From Metaphire vulgaris (lineage: Eukaryota > Annelida > Clitellata > Crassiclitellata > Megascolecidae), in NCBI GenBank assembly GCA_018105865.1, contig JACLAT010000159.1, forward strand, positions 17,843 to 81,842: DNA of 64,000 nt. The letters are read 5' to 3'. Position numbers and translations under genes: made by a program. Positions 1-10,340 of the stretch are shown here, piece after piece (the stretch's first letter is position 1; each line of letters starts with the position of its first letter). Below the pieces are notes generated by a model. That model searched no databases. It was not told the origin of the DNA and was given only the letters and a program-made list of their open reading frames with translations.

Positions 1-74
1 TCCCTAAAATTCGCATGCTTTACAATGTTTAACAGGCATTATGTACACGTTGGGGTGCATTTGCACCCCAAGGT

Positions 75-255
75 TCTAATGAGGGTTAAGGACTCGTTAA
101 GGACCAATTTGAAGTCCTTGTCCTTGTTCTCGTCCTTGGGGACTCAGTCCTCGTCCTTGTCCTCGTCCTTGGGGGCTCAGTCCTCGTCCTTATCCTCGTC
201 CTTGCAGATCGGTCCTTGTCCTGGTCCTTGTAACTTAGTCCTTGAAAAATCCTTA
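75..255. repeat. CCTTGTCC/CCTCGTCC minisatellite
   Basis: This is an imperfect short tandem repeat built on TCCTTGTCC and TCCTCGTCC. The same repeat recurs at about 770-915 and, inverted, at about 18270-18430. In both of those places it sits just inside a CAGTGATGTTAAC terminus, so it is probably the subterminal region of a hAT element. The long open frame through it is repeat-driven and not a gene. Confidence 0.8.
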
Positions 256-519
256 TAAGGACCAAATTACTTGCATACCATTTTCAATTGTTCTGATAAT
301 TATGTTCCAAGGTAAGAGTAGTATTTGAATTCATATTTACATACTTGCTTTGAGCTATTCTAAATGTGTAGTCATTGTTTCCTTTATAATACCAGTTGAG
401 CAGCTGAACTTCCATTTCCTGTTTGAAAGTGTATGAACCAGACGTATGCGTTTTTTAAATTTCTATTATTCTTTAGTTGTATCTTAAAATACTGGTGTCA
501 TTGTCTACAAACTTACAAA

Positions 520-672
520 GGAATGGAACAAAGCATGATCAGCAATGGAGATTGGCAGTTGAACGAGTTTTTTCGCAAAGTGGTGTCATAATATTAGGCC
601 TCATCGTGCGTGCATGACTTATCAGATGTTGGAAACACTTGTTTATTTGAAATACAACATTGCTATTGACTA
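520..672 (+). pseudogene. hAT transposase C-terminal (dimerisation domain) remnant
   Basis: The translation contains WRLAVERVFSQSGVII and, one base out of frame, RPHRACMTYQMLETLVYLKYN. This is the layout of the hAT-family C-terminal dimerisation domain (ERVFS.gG....phRarm....l..L.flk.N). The one-base shift between the two halves breaks the reading frame, so this is a dead 3' fragment of a transposase gene. It lies about 100 bp upstream of a repeat-rich tail and a CACTG terminus at 929, as expected for the end of a hAT element. Confidence 0.7.
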
Positions 673-754
673 AATTATGTTTTGCAACATTCTTTTTTTG
701 CTTTTATGATTTTGTGAATGGATTTGGAATTGTTTTTGCTTTTTTCCTTTCTGA

Positions 755-929
755 TTTTTGTTTAAAACAGAGATCGGTCTTTGTCCTTGTCCTTGATACT
801 TGTCCTTGGAGGTCAGTCCTTGTGGTCCTTGTGCTTGAGGGGTAAGTCCTGGTCCTTGTCCTCGTCCTTGGAGGGTCGGTCCTCGTCCTTATCCTCGTCC
901 TTGGGGGTCAGTCCTTGTTAACATCACTG
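755..929 (+). mobile_element. hAT 3' terminal region (CCTTGTCC repeats plus TIR end)
   Basis: The repeat-rich block ends in GTTAACATCACTG at 929. The reverse complement of this end (CAGTGATGTTAAC) starts the inverted relative at 18255. Together with the transposase remnant upstream this marks the right end of a hAT element. The left end is not identified and may lie outside the window. Confidence 0.6.
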
Positions 930-1009
930 GTTGAAAGTGTCGGCGATTTTTTTGACATATCCAATTCATAGTATTTTATGTGACATTTCCTTTCAAAGGC
1001 TAGTATTTG

Positions 1010-1400
1010 TCTTTCCAAGTCTTTGGTGATGGTCCCATCCATATGAAGGCCGCTGAAGATACAGGTTTCGAGTATTTTCGTTTTTGTTTCAGTACTTATT
1101 GCTTTGCATTCCAGATCTTGTCCATTGCCGTCAGTTGATCTAAAACCCTTGCTGTTCTTCTAGTGACCTCTTGTCTGTTGTCTAAGTTATGCATAATGTT
1201 GCTTCCAAGGTATATGAAGTTTTCTATGTTCTTTGTTTATCTTCCATTTACTTTAATTTGTCTTCTAATCTCGTTGTTACCAAACACCATTGTCTTTGTC
1301 TTCTTTGTCGACAGTCCATAGCGCATTGTCCGTTGCTCAGGTCATCCAGGTTACGGTTATCTTGATTTTCCTCTGAGGCGTCAACAGCATCAGCGAACTT
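1010..1400 (-). pseudogene. Non-LTR retrotransposon reverse transcriptase remnant (thumb region)
   Basis: On the minus strand the translation reads KKTKTMVFGNNEIRRQIKV, then FIYLGSNIMHNLDNRQEVTR and TARVLDQL. The YLGS motif and its setting are typical of the region after the catalytic palm of a LINE reverse transcriptase. In-frame stops and shifts show it is dead, and it is truncated at both ends. Confidence 0.65.
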
Positions 1401-1499
1401 AAGGCTTTTAAAGGAGAATCCCTGAACTGTTATACCTTAGTATGCATTTATGATATGCCTATTTATAATGAGAATACTATTTTATTGTATTTATTGTTC

Positions 1500-2015
1500 A
1501 TGACAATTTATATAGCGCCGTAACATAGCAAGGGCCAAAGTCAAGGGTGCTTTACAATAAACGAGGAAACGAGATGTTGAATAGGTGCGTCTTTAACTTG
1601 TTCGCAAACTCTCCGAAGGAAGTTACAGACGACACGCAGTCCGGCAGTGAATTCCACAGGAGAAGATTTCCGCGCGAGAAAGAGCGTTCTCCAAACTTGA
1701 CGGTCTTCGACGGAGGTGGAACATAGAGTTGAATTCGAGTTCTGGAACGAAGGTGGAGCCATTGATCTGTCCATGCCGGTCTCCGAACGAGCGTCGCAAG
1801 ATATTCCGGGCAGAATGGGTCGTGTAGAGCCCGAAACGTTAACCAGCAGCGCTTGAACACGATTCGCTCCGGGACACGTAGCCAGTGCAACTTGTCCCGG
1901 AGTAGTGAGGTCACGTGATCATGCCACCGCACCCTGAAGATCACCCGAGCGGAGGCATTGAGGATTGATTGGAGCCGGGCGAGCTGACGATCAGGAAGGC
2001 CCAATATGACCAATA
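1500..2015 (-). pseudogene. CR1/L2-like LINE 3' end (RT C-terminus plus 3' UTR)
   Basis: A minus-strand open stretch of about 150 codons reads LLRDKLHWLRVPERIVFKRC, later LYVPPPSKTVKFGERSFSRG and LLWNSLPDC. This HWL.V..RI.fK...LTfrAL ... FGeRsfs.gnpLLWNsLP layout is the C-terminus of CR1/L2-like non-LTR polymerases. It is 5'-truncated, starting inside the RT domain. The 3' UTR at 1500-1550 carries the GGCGCTATATAAAT motif shared with the copies at 12.0-14.0 kb and 42.9-43.4 kb. Confidence 0.8.
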
Positions 2016-2176
2016 CAATTTATTGTTAATATACATATGGCCTCAAAAGCGCTAATAGTAGTAGTCCTTGTTTCAAATTGGATACCTAAGGCAGACTATT
2101 ACAATTTTCCAGGTTTTTTCTAAGATAATTCATTCATATTTGAATCATAATGAATCAATTCATATTTGAATCATAC

Positions 2177-2264
2177 GTGGACAGTGCGCATCGATCAGTT
2201 GAATCAGAAGAACAGCCACAACGAGCATCTTTGGCCACTGACGAGCGATGGTTCCTTTGGCCAT
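2177..2264 (-). CDS. Orphan signal-peptide exon, homologous to exon 1 of the two cysteine-rich peptide genes
   Basis: The minus-strand exon starts at ATG (2264) and encodes 29 codons beginning MAKGTIARQWPKMLVVAVLL and ending in ...DAHCP, a classical signal peptide: polar start, basic residues, hydrophobic core, small residues before the cleavage region. It stops at C|GTATGA, a plausible splice donor, in phase 1. Exon 1 at 11095-11179 and at 20616-20700 has the same architecture, phase, final base and closely alignable DNA (TCT.CAATGG start, then gtggttgttcttctg-like core, then GTAAGATTCAA). I do not see its second exon; minus-strand DNA below 2176 is occupied by LINE debris, so the gene may be broken or continue outside the window. 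Confidence 0.55.
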
Positions 2265-2269
2265 TGTAG

Positions 2270-3030
2270 ATTGCTTTCACCGACACCAGATGACGAGCTG
2301 TCTGTTCAGAATAGCGAATACAATAGGACAGCCGGTAGCAAGAGCGGACTGTTTTTATACACAAATGGTAGGCTTCTATTTGAATTTCAAATTAACCGAC
2401 GTGAACGGCAACATCGCAGATGAAACTCATTTGGCCCACATGCGGTGAATTTCATCTTGAAACTCTTGAATAATATTTTTCAGAGAGCGAATCGAGATCT
2501 TGTCGAGCTAATCGCAACATTTAATGATTTAAAACACAAAGCATAAGAGAGAGAGAGAATAGCGGCGTAGCCACTGAGGGGACTGGGGAGGGGGACAAGT
2601 CGTAAGATTTGCGCAAAACCAGCATCGACATAAATCAGAGAAATGTTACGGGGGAGGCATGGGCGCCCACAGAAATCTCTCCAGGAGAAGCAAAACACAT
2701 CTTAGCACAATGATCACGGTTAATATTTTGCAAGGTTTTCAAATTTCAATGTTAAATATTGGTATTTGAAGTGCCCCTCTTGTCCTAATGTGCGGGCTCC
2801 TATGAGGAAGGGGTATAAAGGATGATCGGAACATTGTACACGAATGTACCAAGAAATCTTTGAATTCCTTTTTGTTCTCGTAGTATAGTTTCTTTACTCG
2901 AAATTGTCGATGTCCTCCCTCCCATCTTCTATTCCGGAACCCTGGCTGCTCCACTAGAACGGAGTGACTGAATGAAGATGATTTGTGGCAAACTGTTACA
3001 TTGTGTATAGTAATAGAGAATCGATCCTTT
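2270..3030. other. Unassigned DNA
   Basis: No gene or element boundary can be supported. The region contains scattered short open frames on both strands with no recognisable motif. Confidence 0.5.
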
Positions 3031-3415
3031 GGGGCTGTCCATTAATTACGTCAACAATTTAGGGGGAGGGGTTTAAAAGGTTTGACAGTTGTTGACAGGG
3101 GGTCAAGAGAAGTTGACGTCAACAATTTCACTTTTTACAAATAATAAAAAACTAGAAAATTTCATGGAATACTACTTATTATAATGGAAAAGAGCATGGC
3201 AAAAAATGTCACAACCATCACATTTTGACACTCGCGAGCAAAAAAGGGAAAACATGGTCAACATGGCAAAATATTAACCTTGTTATTATAACCTGTCATT
3301 GATCTGGGGTCGAAAGTTTTTGACGTAATTATGGGGGTAACTGAAAGTTGACAGTTGTTGACAAGGGGAGGAGAAAAATTGCCCAAAAGTTGTTGACATG
3401 ATTAATGGACATCTC
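3031..3415. mobile_element. MITE-like element with GTCCATTAAT ends
   Basis: The left end GGGGCTGTCCATTAATTACG and the inverted right end (TTGACATGATTAATGGACAT) form an imperfect terminal inverted repeat. The interior carries repeated TTGTTGACA. A related single end, GGGGCCGTCCATAAACGACG, is at about 27260. No clear target duplication was found, so the superfamily is left open. Confidence 0.5.
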
Positions 3416-3863
3416 TTTTGCCAAAAGAAGCTGACAAACAAGTGCATCTTAAAGCGGAACAATGGTAGCAGACTGTGTGACTGTCTGTTGAAACTAATGA
3501 TTTTAAAAACCAAAGATATGCTTCATTATGGATCGTGATACTCTGTATGTACGCGGTCGAATGATTTAAGCAAATGCTAATGAGTAACACATGTTTTTTG
3601 TCAGCAATACTACTTAATACGTGGTTTTACCGACAGCAAATGTAGACGTCGTTAGTTGAATATCAGCTGTCGACCCATCGATCAGACATCTGCCTAGTCA
3701 ACCAGCAAATTGAATTTTTAAAGAAACAATAAATTTAAACCGACAATTTGAAGTGTTTAAAAAATTAAAAGATCTTAGTAAAAATATTACTGATTTATTT
3801 TAATGCGTCTATTATAATAAATTATATATATTAGCCTATATATTTTAGGTGGGTCTATAATAG

Positions 3864-3865
<2 letters not shown>

Positions 3866-3920
<55 letters not shown>
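3866..3920. repeat. (AT)n microsatellite
   Basis: About 55 bp of AT dinucleotides, flanked on both sides by copies of TTAGGTGGGTC. Confidence 0.95.
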
Positions 3921-3923
<3 letters not shown>

Positions 3924-4400
3924 GTGGGTCGAAAACTATTTTTTGAAGTTGTGAAGTTGTAACATGTGTAGACAGTTGATCCTGAATATACTGATTGTGA
4001 GAGCGTTACTTTTTTCAATCGGTCAATGTTCCACTCCCAACTTTCACTTGAATAAGTAACACCCCTTCGTAAAATATAGAGATTTTATTCAATATTTAAA
4101 TTTAGAATAGGCCTACTTTAAAACAAGAAATTATTTTTTGCTAAATCACATATATTTTACTTATATTTCCGTGACTAAAATGTAGTCACATGTCGAGTAA
4201 ACTCAGCGGTGCAGCCATTATAGGGACATCGGGAGGGGTCTGGTCCTTATATAACATACCACGCGTGACTAAAAACTGGAAAAAGCGCAAGAAAGAGTCA
4301 TAATTAAAAAGCATACAGGCTATATTTAGAATGCCAGCATAGCAGACTGGAGAACAGTGTCACAAAAAGTCATCTTTGCTATCAATCCTAGGCAATTCCA
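3921..4400. other. Unassigned AT-rich DNA
   Basis: No open frame or element end is supported here. Confidence 0.5.
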
Positions 4401-4408
4401 GTTGCGAC

Positions 4409-4515
4409 AAAAATGTTATCGCTTTTGTTCCACCAGCTCTAGTTTTTTTTAGATACGGCTTAGTCGCCCTTGTATTTTGATCACACACATATTGCATTTA
4501 TTGAGGAATAAGCTT
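4409..4515. repeat. Duplicated segment A (also at about 15340-15440)
   Basis: About 100 bp containing CAGCTCTAG, GATACGGCTTAGTCGCCCTT and TTTATTGAGGAAT recurs at 15340-15440. It is one of several blocks linking the 4.4-5.3 kb region to the peptide-gene duplication units. Confidence 0.7.
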
Positions 4516-4589
4516 ATGTGCAATTTGGAAATGCTCTTTGTTGAGTTGTGAACAAAAATTGATCACCGTCGTTTTTCATTGTTGCATTT

Positions 4590-5229
4590 GATTCATTCAT
4601 TCATTCATTAGTTCACATGGACGACAGAGGTCCGTTGTGCCAATCTCGTGTTGCGCGAGTTGTGACCGCGACCGATGGCTGAGTGCCATTCATGATGAAT
4701 TGTGGAAGGAAGACCATCGCCGATCTGCTGGGGCCATGTACGGCGTGGTCTGCCAGGAGGTCTTCTCCAGCTCGGAGGAGGACGCGTCTCGGTGCGTCGA
4801 GCAATGGCGCAGGTGAGAGCGCGGTGGGCCGAAATGTTCTTGTCCTGGCGAGCCACATGACCGAAGAGAGACAGACGGCGTCGCGTGATAATTTCTGTCA
4901 CTGGCAGGAGGGCAGTCTGTTTGGAAACTGCTTCATTGGTCACGAATTCAAACCAGCGAATGCAGAGAAGCTGTCTCTGACAGCGCATATGGAACGCCTG
5001 TAGTCTTTGAAAGTCTCGTGTAAGCAGAGTCCAAGTCTCAGAACCATATAGGAGAATAGGCAGGACGCAGGACTGATAAATACGGATCTTCGTACCGAGC
5101 TGTATCTGTCTTTGGCGCCATAGATTTTGAAGAGATCTCATGGCAGATGCAGCTATGCCGATTCTGCGAGTAATGTCCCGCTGACACCTGCCATCAGAAC
5201 TCTGGACACTGCCCAGGTAAGTTGCAATT
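4590..5229 (-). pseudogene. RTE-like LINE 3' end with (TGAA)n tail
   Basis: A minus-strand open frame of about 210 codons carries YLGSVQSSDGRCQRDITRRI, VLPILLYGSETWTL and RRRLSLFGHVARQD, then a GRPRRTW stretch. This is the C-terminal part of RTE-like non-LTR reverse transcriptases. The element is 5'-truncated and ends in a short ATTC/TGAA tandem tail at about 4590-4612. It interrupts sequence that is continuous in the paralogous DNA at 26540-26570 (GTTGCATTTG joined to the GCAAGGGCAAAAG-like flank), so it is a separate later insertion. Confidence 0.8.
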
Positions 5230-5302
5230 GCCAAGAGCAAAACGGGCGCATTCCTGATTTGTCTATTCGTTTAATAGAAAAGGGAAATGGAGAACTCTGA
5301 AA

Positions 5303-5307
5303 ATGGC
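5303..5307. repeat. Target site duplication ATGGC (left copy)
   Basis: ATGGC immediately precedes the 5' LTR and is repeated at 11015-11019 after the 3' LTR. The uninterrupted site, with a single ATGGC, is present in the paralogous copy at about 26634. Confidence 0.9.
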
Positions 5308-5981
5308 TGTTATGACACTTTGAGAAGGCCAACAAATAATAAGCGACACGAACATATAATTAACATATGTTCTCACTCGGAGAGATCATTAGGATCATTA
5401 GGATTATTGTAATAATAATAATTTTTAATAGAAGGTGACTTTATAGTTAAAATCTATTAAGCAGTAAATAGCAAACAATATAACACTATATATTAAGAAA
5501 GACTGTTAGATTGGTGGATATCTGCGAATCAGGAGAAGCCAGTTGAAAGGCGAAACTTGATTGACAGATAGCCGCTGGATATAAGCTAGGGAAGAGGGCG
5601 AGGCAGGACTCTCGCCCGGGAACAGTGAAACGAAAGACTGAAATTAAAACCCGGAGAGGCGAGAAGTCGAAAATATAGTGTGAAGAATCGTAACGTATAT
5701 CTAGAGAAATGTTGTCGGAAATTAAGAACTGTTTTAGACGAAAGATATGTTAATATCTGCTAGGAGAAGAAACAACTGCGTGTAATGATCTGTCTCGGTT
5801 ATTCATTAAATCTTGCGAAAATCCAGTTGAACGGTGTTTGTTCGGTGACGTCGTACGAACTCATCGCGTGCCCCCGAAGAGCGCGATTTTGAGCCAGGCC
5901 ACTCGGACAAGCTGATTCAATAGCACCGCTACCACCATAATGTCGAAAAGGAGTGTACGACAACAAACTTTTCACATTACA
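5308..5981 (+). repeat. 5' LTR (674 bp)
   Basis: Starts TG and ends CA, and matches 10341-11014 base for base as far as I can read. It contains a TATA-like GGATATAAGC near 5576-5585 and an ATTAAA near 5804, candidates for promoter and polyadenylation signals. Confidence 0.95.
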
Positions 5982-6513
5982 TCGTGACCAGCGAAAAAGG
6001 AAACTTCACGAACAACATCCGGACTGGAGAGGAAACTACGAAGCAGACGTTGACGCCGACAACAAGGAAGGATAAACAACAAGGAGAAAGGAAGAAGCAT
6101 CAAGACGGATCGCGCTGAACGGAGGGCAGAGCTCTGAAGAAACTCGTGAGACAAAGGGCTGGATGCGAGAACCGAAAGAAGGCGACGCACAGCAAAAGAG
6201 AAAATTGTCCCGGGTGAGCGGCTTCCAGTTTACTCGATTGTTTGATGATTTCTGTATGCTTGAGACTGTATATTATTGTTTCATCCTGTTTTCTCTGTGA
6301 AAGAGATTTGTTGAAAACCTCGTGATTAATTAATTATTTGATTATGGTAATAATTTGTGAGTCGACTGTTTAGACGAGGGGCAGAATCGGACTACAAACT
6401 ACAAGACTGACAGCCGAAGATTATTTGTTGAATTTGTCGGTTGAGTTATATGATTTGTGTGTTTACTAGAGAGTTTTATGTTTATTTTGTGATCAAATCA
6501 ATTTTGTTTTAAA

Positions 6514-9500
6514 ATGTTTGACACAATGACGAAGAGGCAGCTAGAAGAAGAATGCCTAGCTCGAGCCATAGACACGACAGGTTTGACCAAAAAGGAACTG
6601 GTCAAAAGACTGAAAGGTCATGAAAGGAGAGTCCAGACTCAGAGAGAAGACTGCTTGGAGGCTGATGTGGAACAGGCTGGAGAGGAAAGCGAGGAAGAGA
6701 CAATTCCCACTGATGTAAATGGAAGGCGAATGCAGTTAGCTCTGATTCAGGCAGAAGAACGGCGATTTGCAGCAGAAGCAGACGCAGCGAAAGGGAAAGA
6801 GCTAACGGCCAGGGCGGAAATGGAAATGATGATGGCAAAAGCAACCGCAGCCAGAGAGGAGGCGGCTGCCGAGGAAAGAAAGTCAAGATCAGAGAGGGAG
6901 AAATTGGAGGTTGAAGCAGAAGTTGCAAAAAGAAAGGAGCTAACTGCACGGGCTGAAGCTGATGCAGATGAAAGACGAGCAAAATCAGAAAGAGAGAGGT
7001 TGGAAGCCGACAAACAGAGATTTGAAATGGAATTAACGCTGTTAAGAGAAAAAGCTAAAATGGGTCTAGTTCAGCAAAATTTGACAGCTGGAGACGCCGA
7101 GACTGTTGAGACAAATCGTAATTCAATTGTAAAGTTACCCACAATGCATGAAAATGAAGATGTCATTTCATACTTTCATTCATTCGAGAAGATTGCGTGT
7201 TTAAATAATGTAGATGAAACACATTGGTCAAAAATGCTACCGGCTTTGTTAAACAGCACGATGAGGGCGCACTATAACCGTTTGTCATATGAAATATGTA
7301 ATGATTATCGAAGGCTTAAATGTGAACTGTTAAAGTCATGTCGAATGAATTCAAAATATTATTGGGATAAGTTTAAACAGATGCATCGTTCGGGGAAAGA
7401 ATCGTATGCACAATTTTTAACACGACTGAGCGATATGCAGGAATATTATTTCCAATCAAAAGAAATAAACACTTTTGAAGAACTGAAAGATGATATTTTA
7501 GTAGAACGATTTAAGGAATCGTTGCCAAGCGATACTAGATATTTTGTAGATGCTAGAAACCCAGTGAATGCGGTGGAAGTAGCAAAATTGGCGGATCTTC
7601 ATTATGAATGCACGCTGGAAGCTAAGAAGGACAATAGATTTAATAAAGGCAATGGATCATGGAAAAAATTTAATGACCCAGAGCAAAATTTCGACAGAAA
7701 TCAAACAAAACCGGTCGAAAACTTTGTTAATCGGGGAGAAGGGCAAAAACCAAACAATGGCAATAATTTTAACAGGCAGGGCCACTCCCAAGTCGATGAG
7801 AGCGGAGCCAGAACAAAAGGATGCTTCAATTGCCAAGCAAGCTCACATAAAATAGCCCAATGTCCTTTGTTGTCAAGGCCACAAGTTAATTACATCTCGC
7901 GAAAGGGTCCAAACGACACTTTATTACAAGAATACAAAAGAAAATTTAGTATACAAGTAAGTGTAAATGATAAAAATGCATATGGCCTGAGGGACACTGC
8001 AAGCGATATAACTTTAATAAGTTCTGATTTAGCAAGAGGAAAACCTCTGATACGAGATAGAAAACTCAATGTCCAGTCGACATTTGGTCAAATAAAATGG
8101 TTAGATGCGTGTGAAATTCAAATAGCTTCGCCTCATTTCGGATCAAACAGCCCAGTCACAATAATAGCTGGCATAGTCAAAACCTTGAAAACACAAATCA
8201 TAATTGGTAATGATCTTTTCATTCAAAACCCTGAATTAAAAGACACAGTGAGTGCCTGTGATCACAGTTCAAAGGCGAGCCCTGAAGCTAAAAACTCGGA
8301 ACCAAAGAAACCTACATCTGAAGATGGTAGGGAGGAGGGAAAGGATCGGACACTCGATCATGATCCCGTGAAACCTGATCACATGGCCGAAGTCATGATA
8401 GTGACCAGAAGCGGCGTGAATGGGCAGGGTTCAAACACTTCAGAAGTTCCCCGAGTTCCTCGACCGACAGGCGAGGGTGATCATACGAAATTAACCACCT
8501 GTCCCGAATTGAATTCGATGAACAGGGAGGGTGAGGGTGAAATTAAAGACAGTTCATCGGTAATGATAGAATTCGACGAAGAGACTCGATCACAAAAGCC
8601 AGTGCCGGCCGACGCAGATGCCTGGAGCGTGACTAATGGCTTTAAAATGATCTACACTAGAACCGAGGAATCTTTGAACTCCGAAGACTCGCCACTGGAA
8701 GCAAAGGAATTCCAGAAAACTCAAAGGTCAGATGAGAGTCTGACAGTTTATCAGAGAAGCACAGAAGATAATGAATCTGGCTACGAAGAGAATAAGAGAT
8801 TCTTGTACAAAGATAAGACCGAAGGAAAGGAGCCGACAAATCGCTTATCGGTAATTAAAGAGACAGACTTCGAGAACCCAATGCAAACGGCAGAACTTCT
8901 CGACGAGAACGCCTATAGCGAAACAAATGAACTCGCTACGATGGACACTAACGCAGATGGACACAGAACACAGGAGCCTTTGAAATTTAATAGCCTCCCG
9001 TTAGAGACAGAACAACCACAGAAGACGCAAAGAGACCTGTCGCAAGGCAAAGCAGGTCTAACTAAAGGAACAGACGCTCGAAGACAGAACGAAAATAACG
9101 AAAAATGCAGTCGAGAAACTTTGAGTGGAAGCAATATCGATGATACAGAGAAGAGAAATATAGAAACTTCATCAAATATAATCAACAAAGAATACACTGA
9201 CATAGCTATAAACATTGAAAGTCACTTATCACCAGAATTACAAAAGAATCTTAGAGAACTGCCAGCAGAATTTGAAACAAAAATTATCAATAAAACAGGC
9301 GAACCATTCGAAATAAAATTATCAATGCATTCAACTAAAAACGAAAAGACGGCACCCAAGTCCCAAAAGATATCTGAGAGTTGTAGAGGATGGAATTATC
9401 CGTTGAAAAATATGATAGAAGATAAACAGACTAATATATCAAATAGGACCACGCAGTTTAAGAAATCTTCAGAATTATTATCAGCTTCACCAGAATTAAA

Positions 9501-9543
9501 TAAATTATTTAGGTCATGTAGTGAGGCGACTGGAATGGGATAG
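6514..9543 (+). CDS. Gag-protease polyprotein of the LTR element (1009 aa)
   Basis: The N-terminus (about 5-38) resembles a SAP-type helix pair (TKRQLEEECLARAIDTTGLT). Residues about 60-190 are a charged coiled coil rich in Glu, Arg and Ala. Residues about 205-370 (starting VKLPTMHENEDVISYFHSFE) resemble SCAN-like/Gmr1-type gag capsid domains. A CCHC zinc knuckle follows at C437, C440, H445 and C450. A retropepsin-like segment has the active-site triplet as D494-T-A with S497-D498 (the usual form is DTG) and a later IIIGND at 562-567. The remaining 430 residues are acidic, polar and unrecognised. No RT, RNase H or integrase motif appears before the stop. The frame is intact with no internal stops. 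The first ATG follows about 530 nt of leader after the LTR. Confidence is high for gag and zinc knuckle, moderate for a working protease. Confidence 0.9.
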   Translation: MFDTMTKRQLEEECLARAIDTTGLTKKELVKRLKGHERRVQTQREDCLEADVEQAGEESEEETIPTDVNGRRMQLALIQAEERRFAAEADAAKGKELTARAEMEMMMAKATAAREEAAAEERKSRSEREKLEVEAEVAKRKELTARAEADADERRAKSERERLEADKQRFEMELTLLREKAKMGLVQQNLTAGDAETVETNRNSIVKLPTMHENEDVISYFHSFEKIACLNNVDETHWSKMLPALLNSTMRAHYNRLSYEICNDYRRLKCELLKSCRMNSKYYWDKFKQMHRSGKESYAQFLTRLSDMQEYYFQSKEINTFEELKDDILVERFKESLPSDTRYFVDARNPVNAVEVAKLADLHYECTLEAKKDNRFNKGNGSWKKFNDPEQNFDRNQTKPVENFVNRGEGQKPNNGNNFNRQGHSQVDESGARTKGCFNCQASSHKIAQCPLLSRPQVNYISRKGPNDTLLQEYKRKFSIQVSVNDKNAYGLRDTASDITLISSDLARGKPLIRDRKLNVQSTFGQIKWLDACEIQIASPHFGSNSPVTIIAGIVKTLKTQIIIGNDLFIQNPELKDTVSACDHSSKASPEAKNSEPKKPTSEDGREEGKDRTLDHDPVKPDHMAEVMIVTRSGVNGQGSNTSEVPRVPRPTGEGDHTKLTTCPELNSMNREGEGEIKDSSSVMIEFDEETRSQKPVPADADAWSVTNGFKMIYTRTEESLNSEDSPLEAKEFQKTQRSDESLTVYQRSTEDNESGYEENKRFLYKDKTEGKEPTNRLSVIKETDFENPMQTAELLDENAYSETNELATMDTNADGHRTQEPLKFNSLPLETEQPQKTQRDLSQGKAGLTKGTDARRQNENNEKCSRETLSGSNIDDTEKRNIETSSNIINKEYTDIAINIESHLSPELQKNLRELPAEFETKIINKTGEPFEIKLSMHSTKNEKTAPKSQKISESCRGWNYPLKNMIEDKQTNISNRTTQFKKSSELLSASPELNKLFRSCSEATGMG

Positions 9544-10340
9544 AAAACCTATCGGGAGATTATCTCAGGCATACTTAGAGACATAAACGCCTACATTTGC
9601 TATGCTGTAAATATATACACTGCTTAACTACATACGAAAATTGATAATACGTATAAAGAAATCTTTATGGATCAAGAGATCATACGAGAAGCTAATTTTG
9701 TACTATGTTTATTATTCTGTTTTGTTTTATATTAATGTTTAATTTGAATCATGCATTCTATTGTTAAACGTGACCATCAGCTCACATTGATTTTTTAACA
9801 TGGATTGTCAGACAGCTTATCCTGAGCCTATTCAGAGCTATAAAAGGCGTATATTGCTGTACAGAAATTACTCATTGCATACAGATGAAAACTGTTGTTA
9901 AAATCTGTGTTGATCATATATTGATCTAGAAATCTAGTTTTTTTTTGTGTTTGAGCGAAATTAAGCTTGTAAATAAATTTATCAGTGTCTATTACCATAT
10001 TATAGTAACATAAGAAGTAGCATATGAATGTTACATTTCAGCTCACATTAAGCGTTTTTTTCTTATATGTTTTTGTTTTAAATGAGTATTAGCATTATAG
10101 AGTGCATTTTTCTCTTTTGTTCCTTTGTTTCTTTTAATATGGGTTTACATAGAGGCTTTTATAAGTGCGATACAAGTTGTTCGAATTATATGTTTTAGAT
10201 GCGCTGTATAACGATGTATGAATTTACTCTTGTACATCTCATCCGAGGAGAACTGAAGTCGCTATAGAACTCTTACTAGACAACGGCCATCTCCATCATT
10301 GAAGCCCGACCTATCATCCGTCAGCTTCGAGGGCGAATGG
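9544..10340 (+). other. Non-coding 3' interior of the LTR element
   Basis: About 800 bp between the gag-protease stop and the 3' LTR. No open frame of useful length exists where pol would be expected. It ends in GAGGGCGAATGG next to the LTR, a weak polypurine tract candidate. Confidence 0.8.

Noticed and set aside
5982..6000. Primer-binding site of the LTR element
   Set aside because: The bases after the LTR (TCGTGACCAGCG) do not start with TGG and I could not match them to a tRNA 3' end with confidence.
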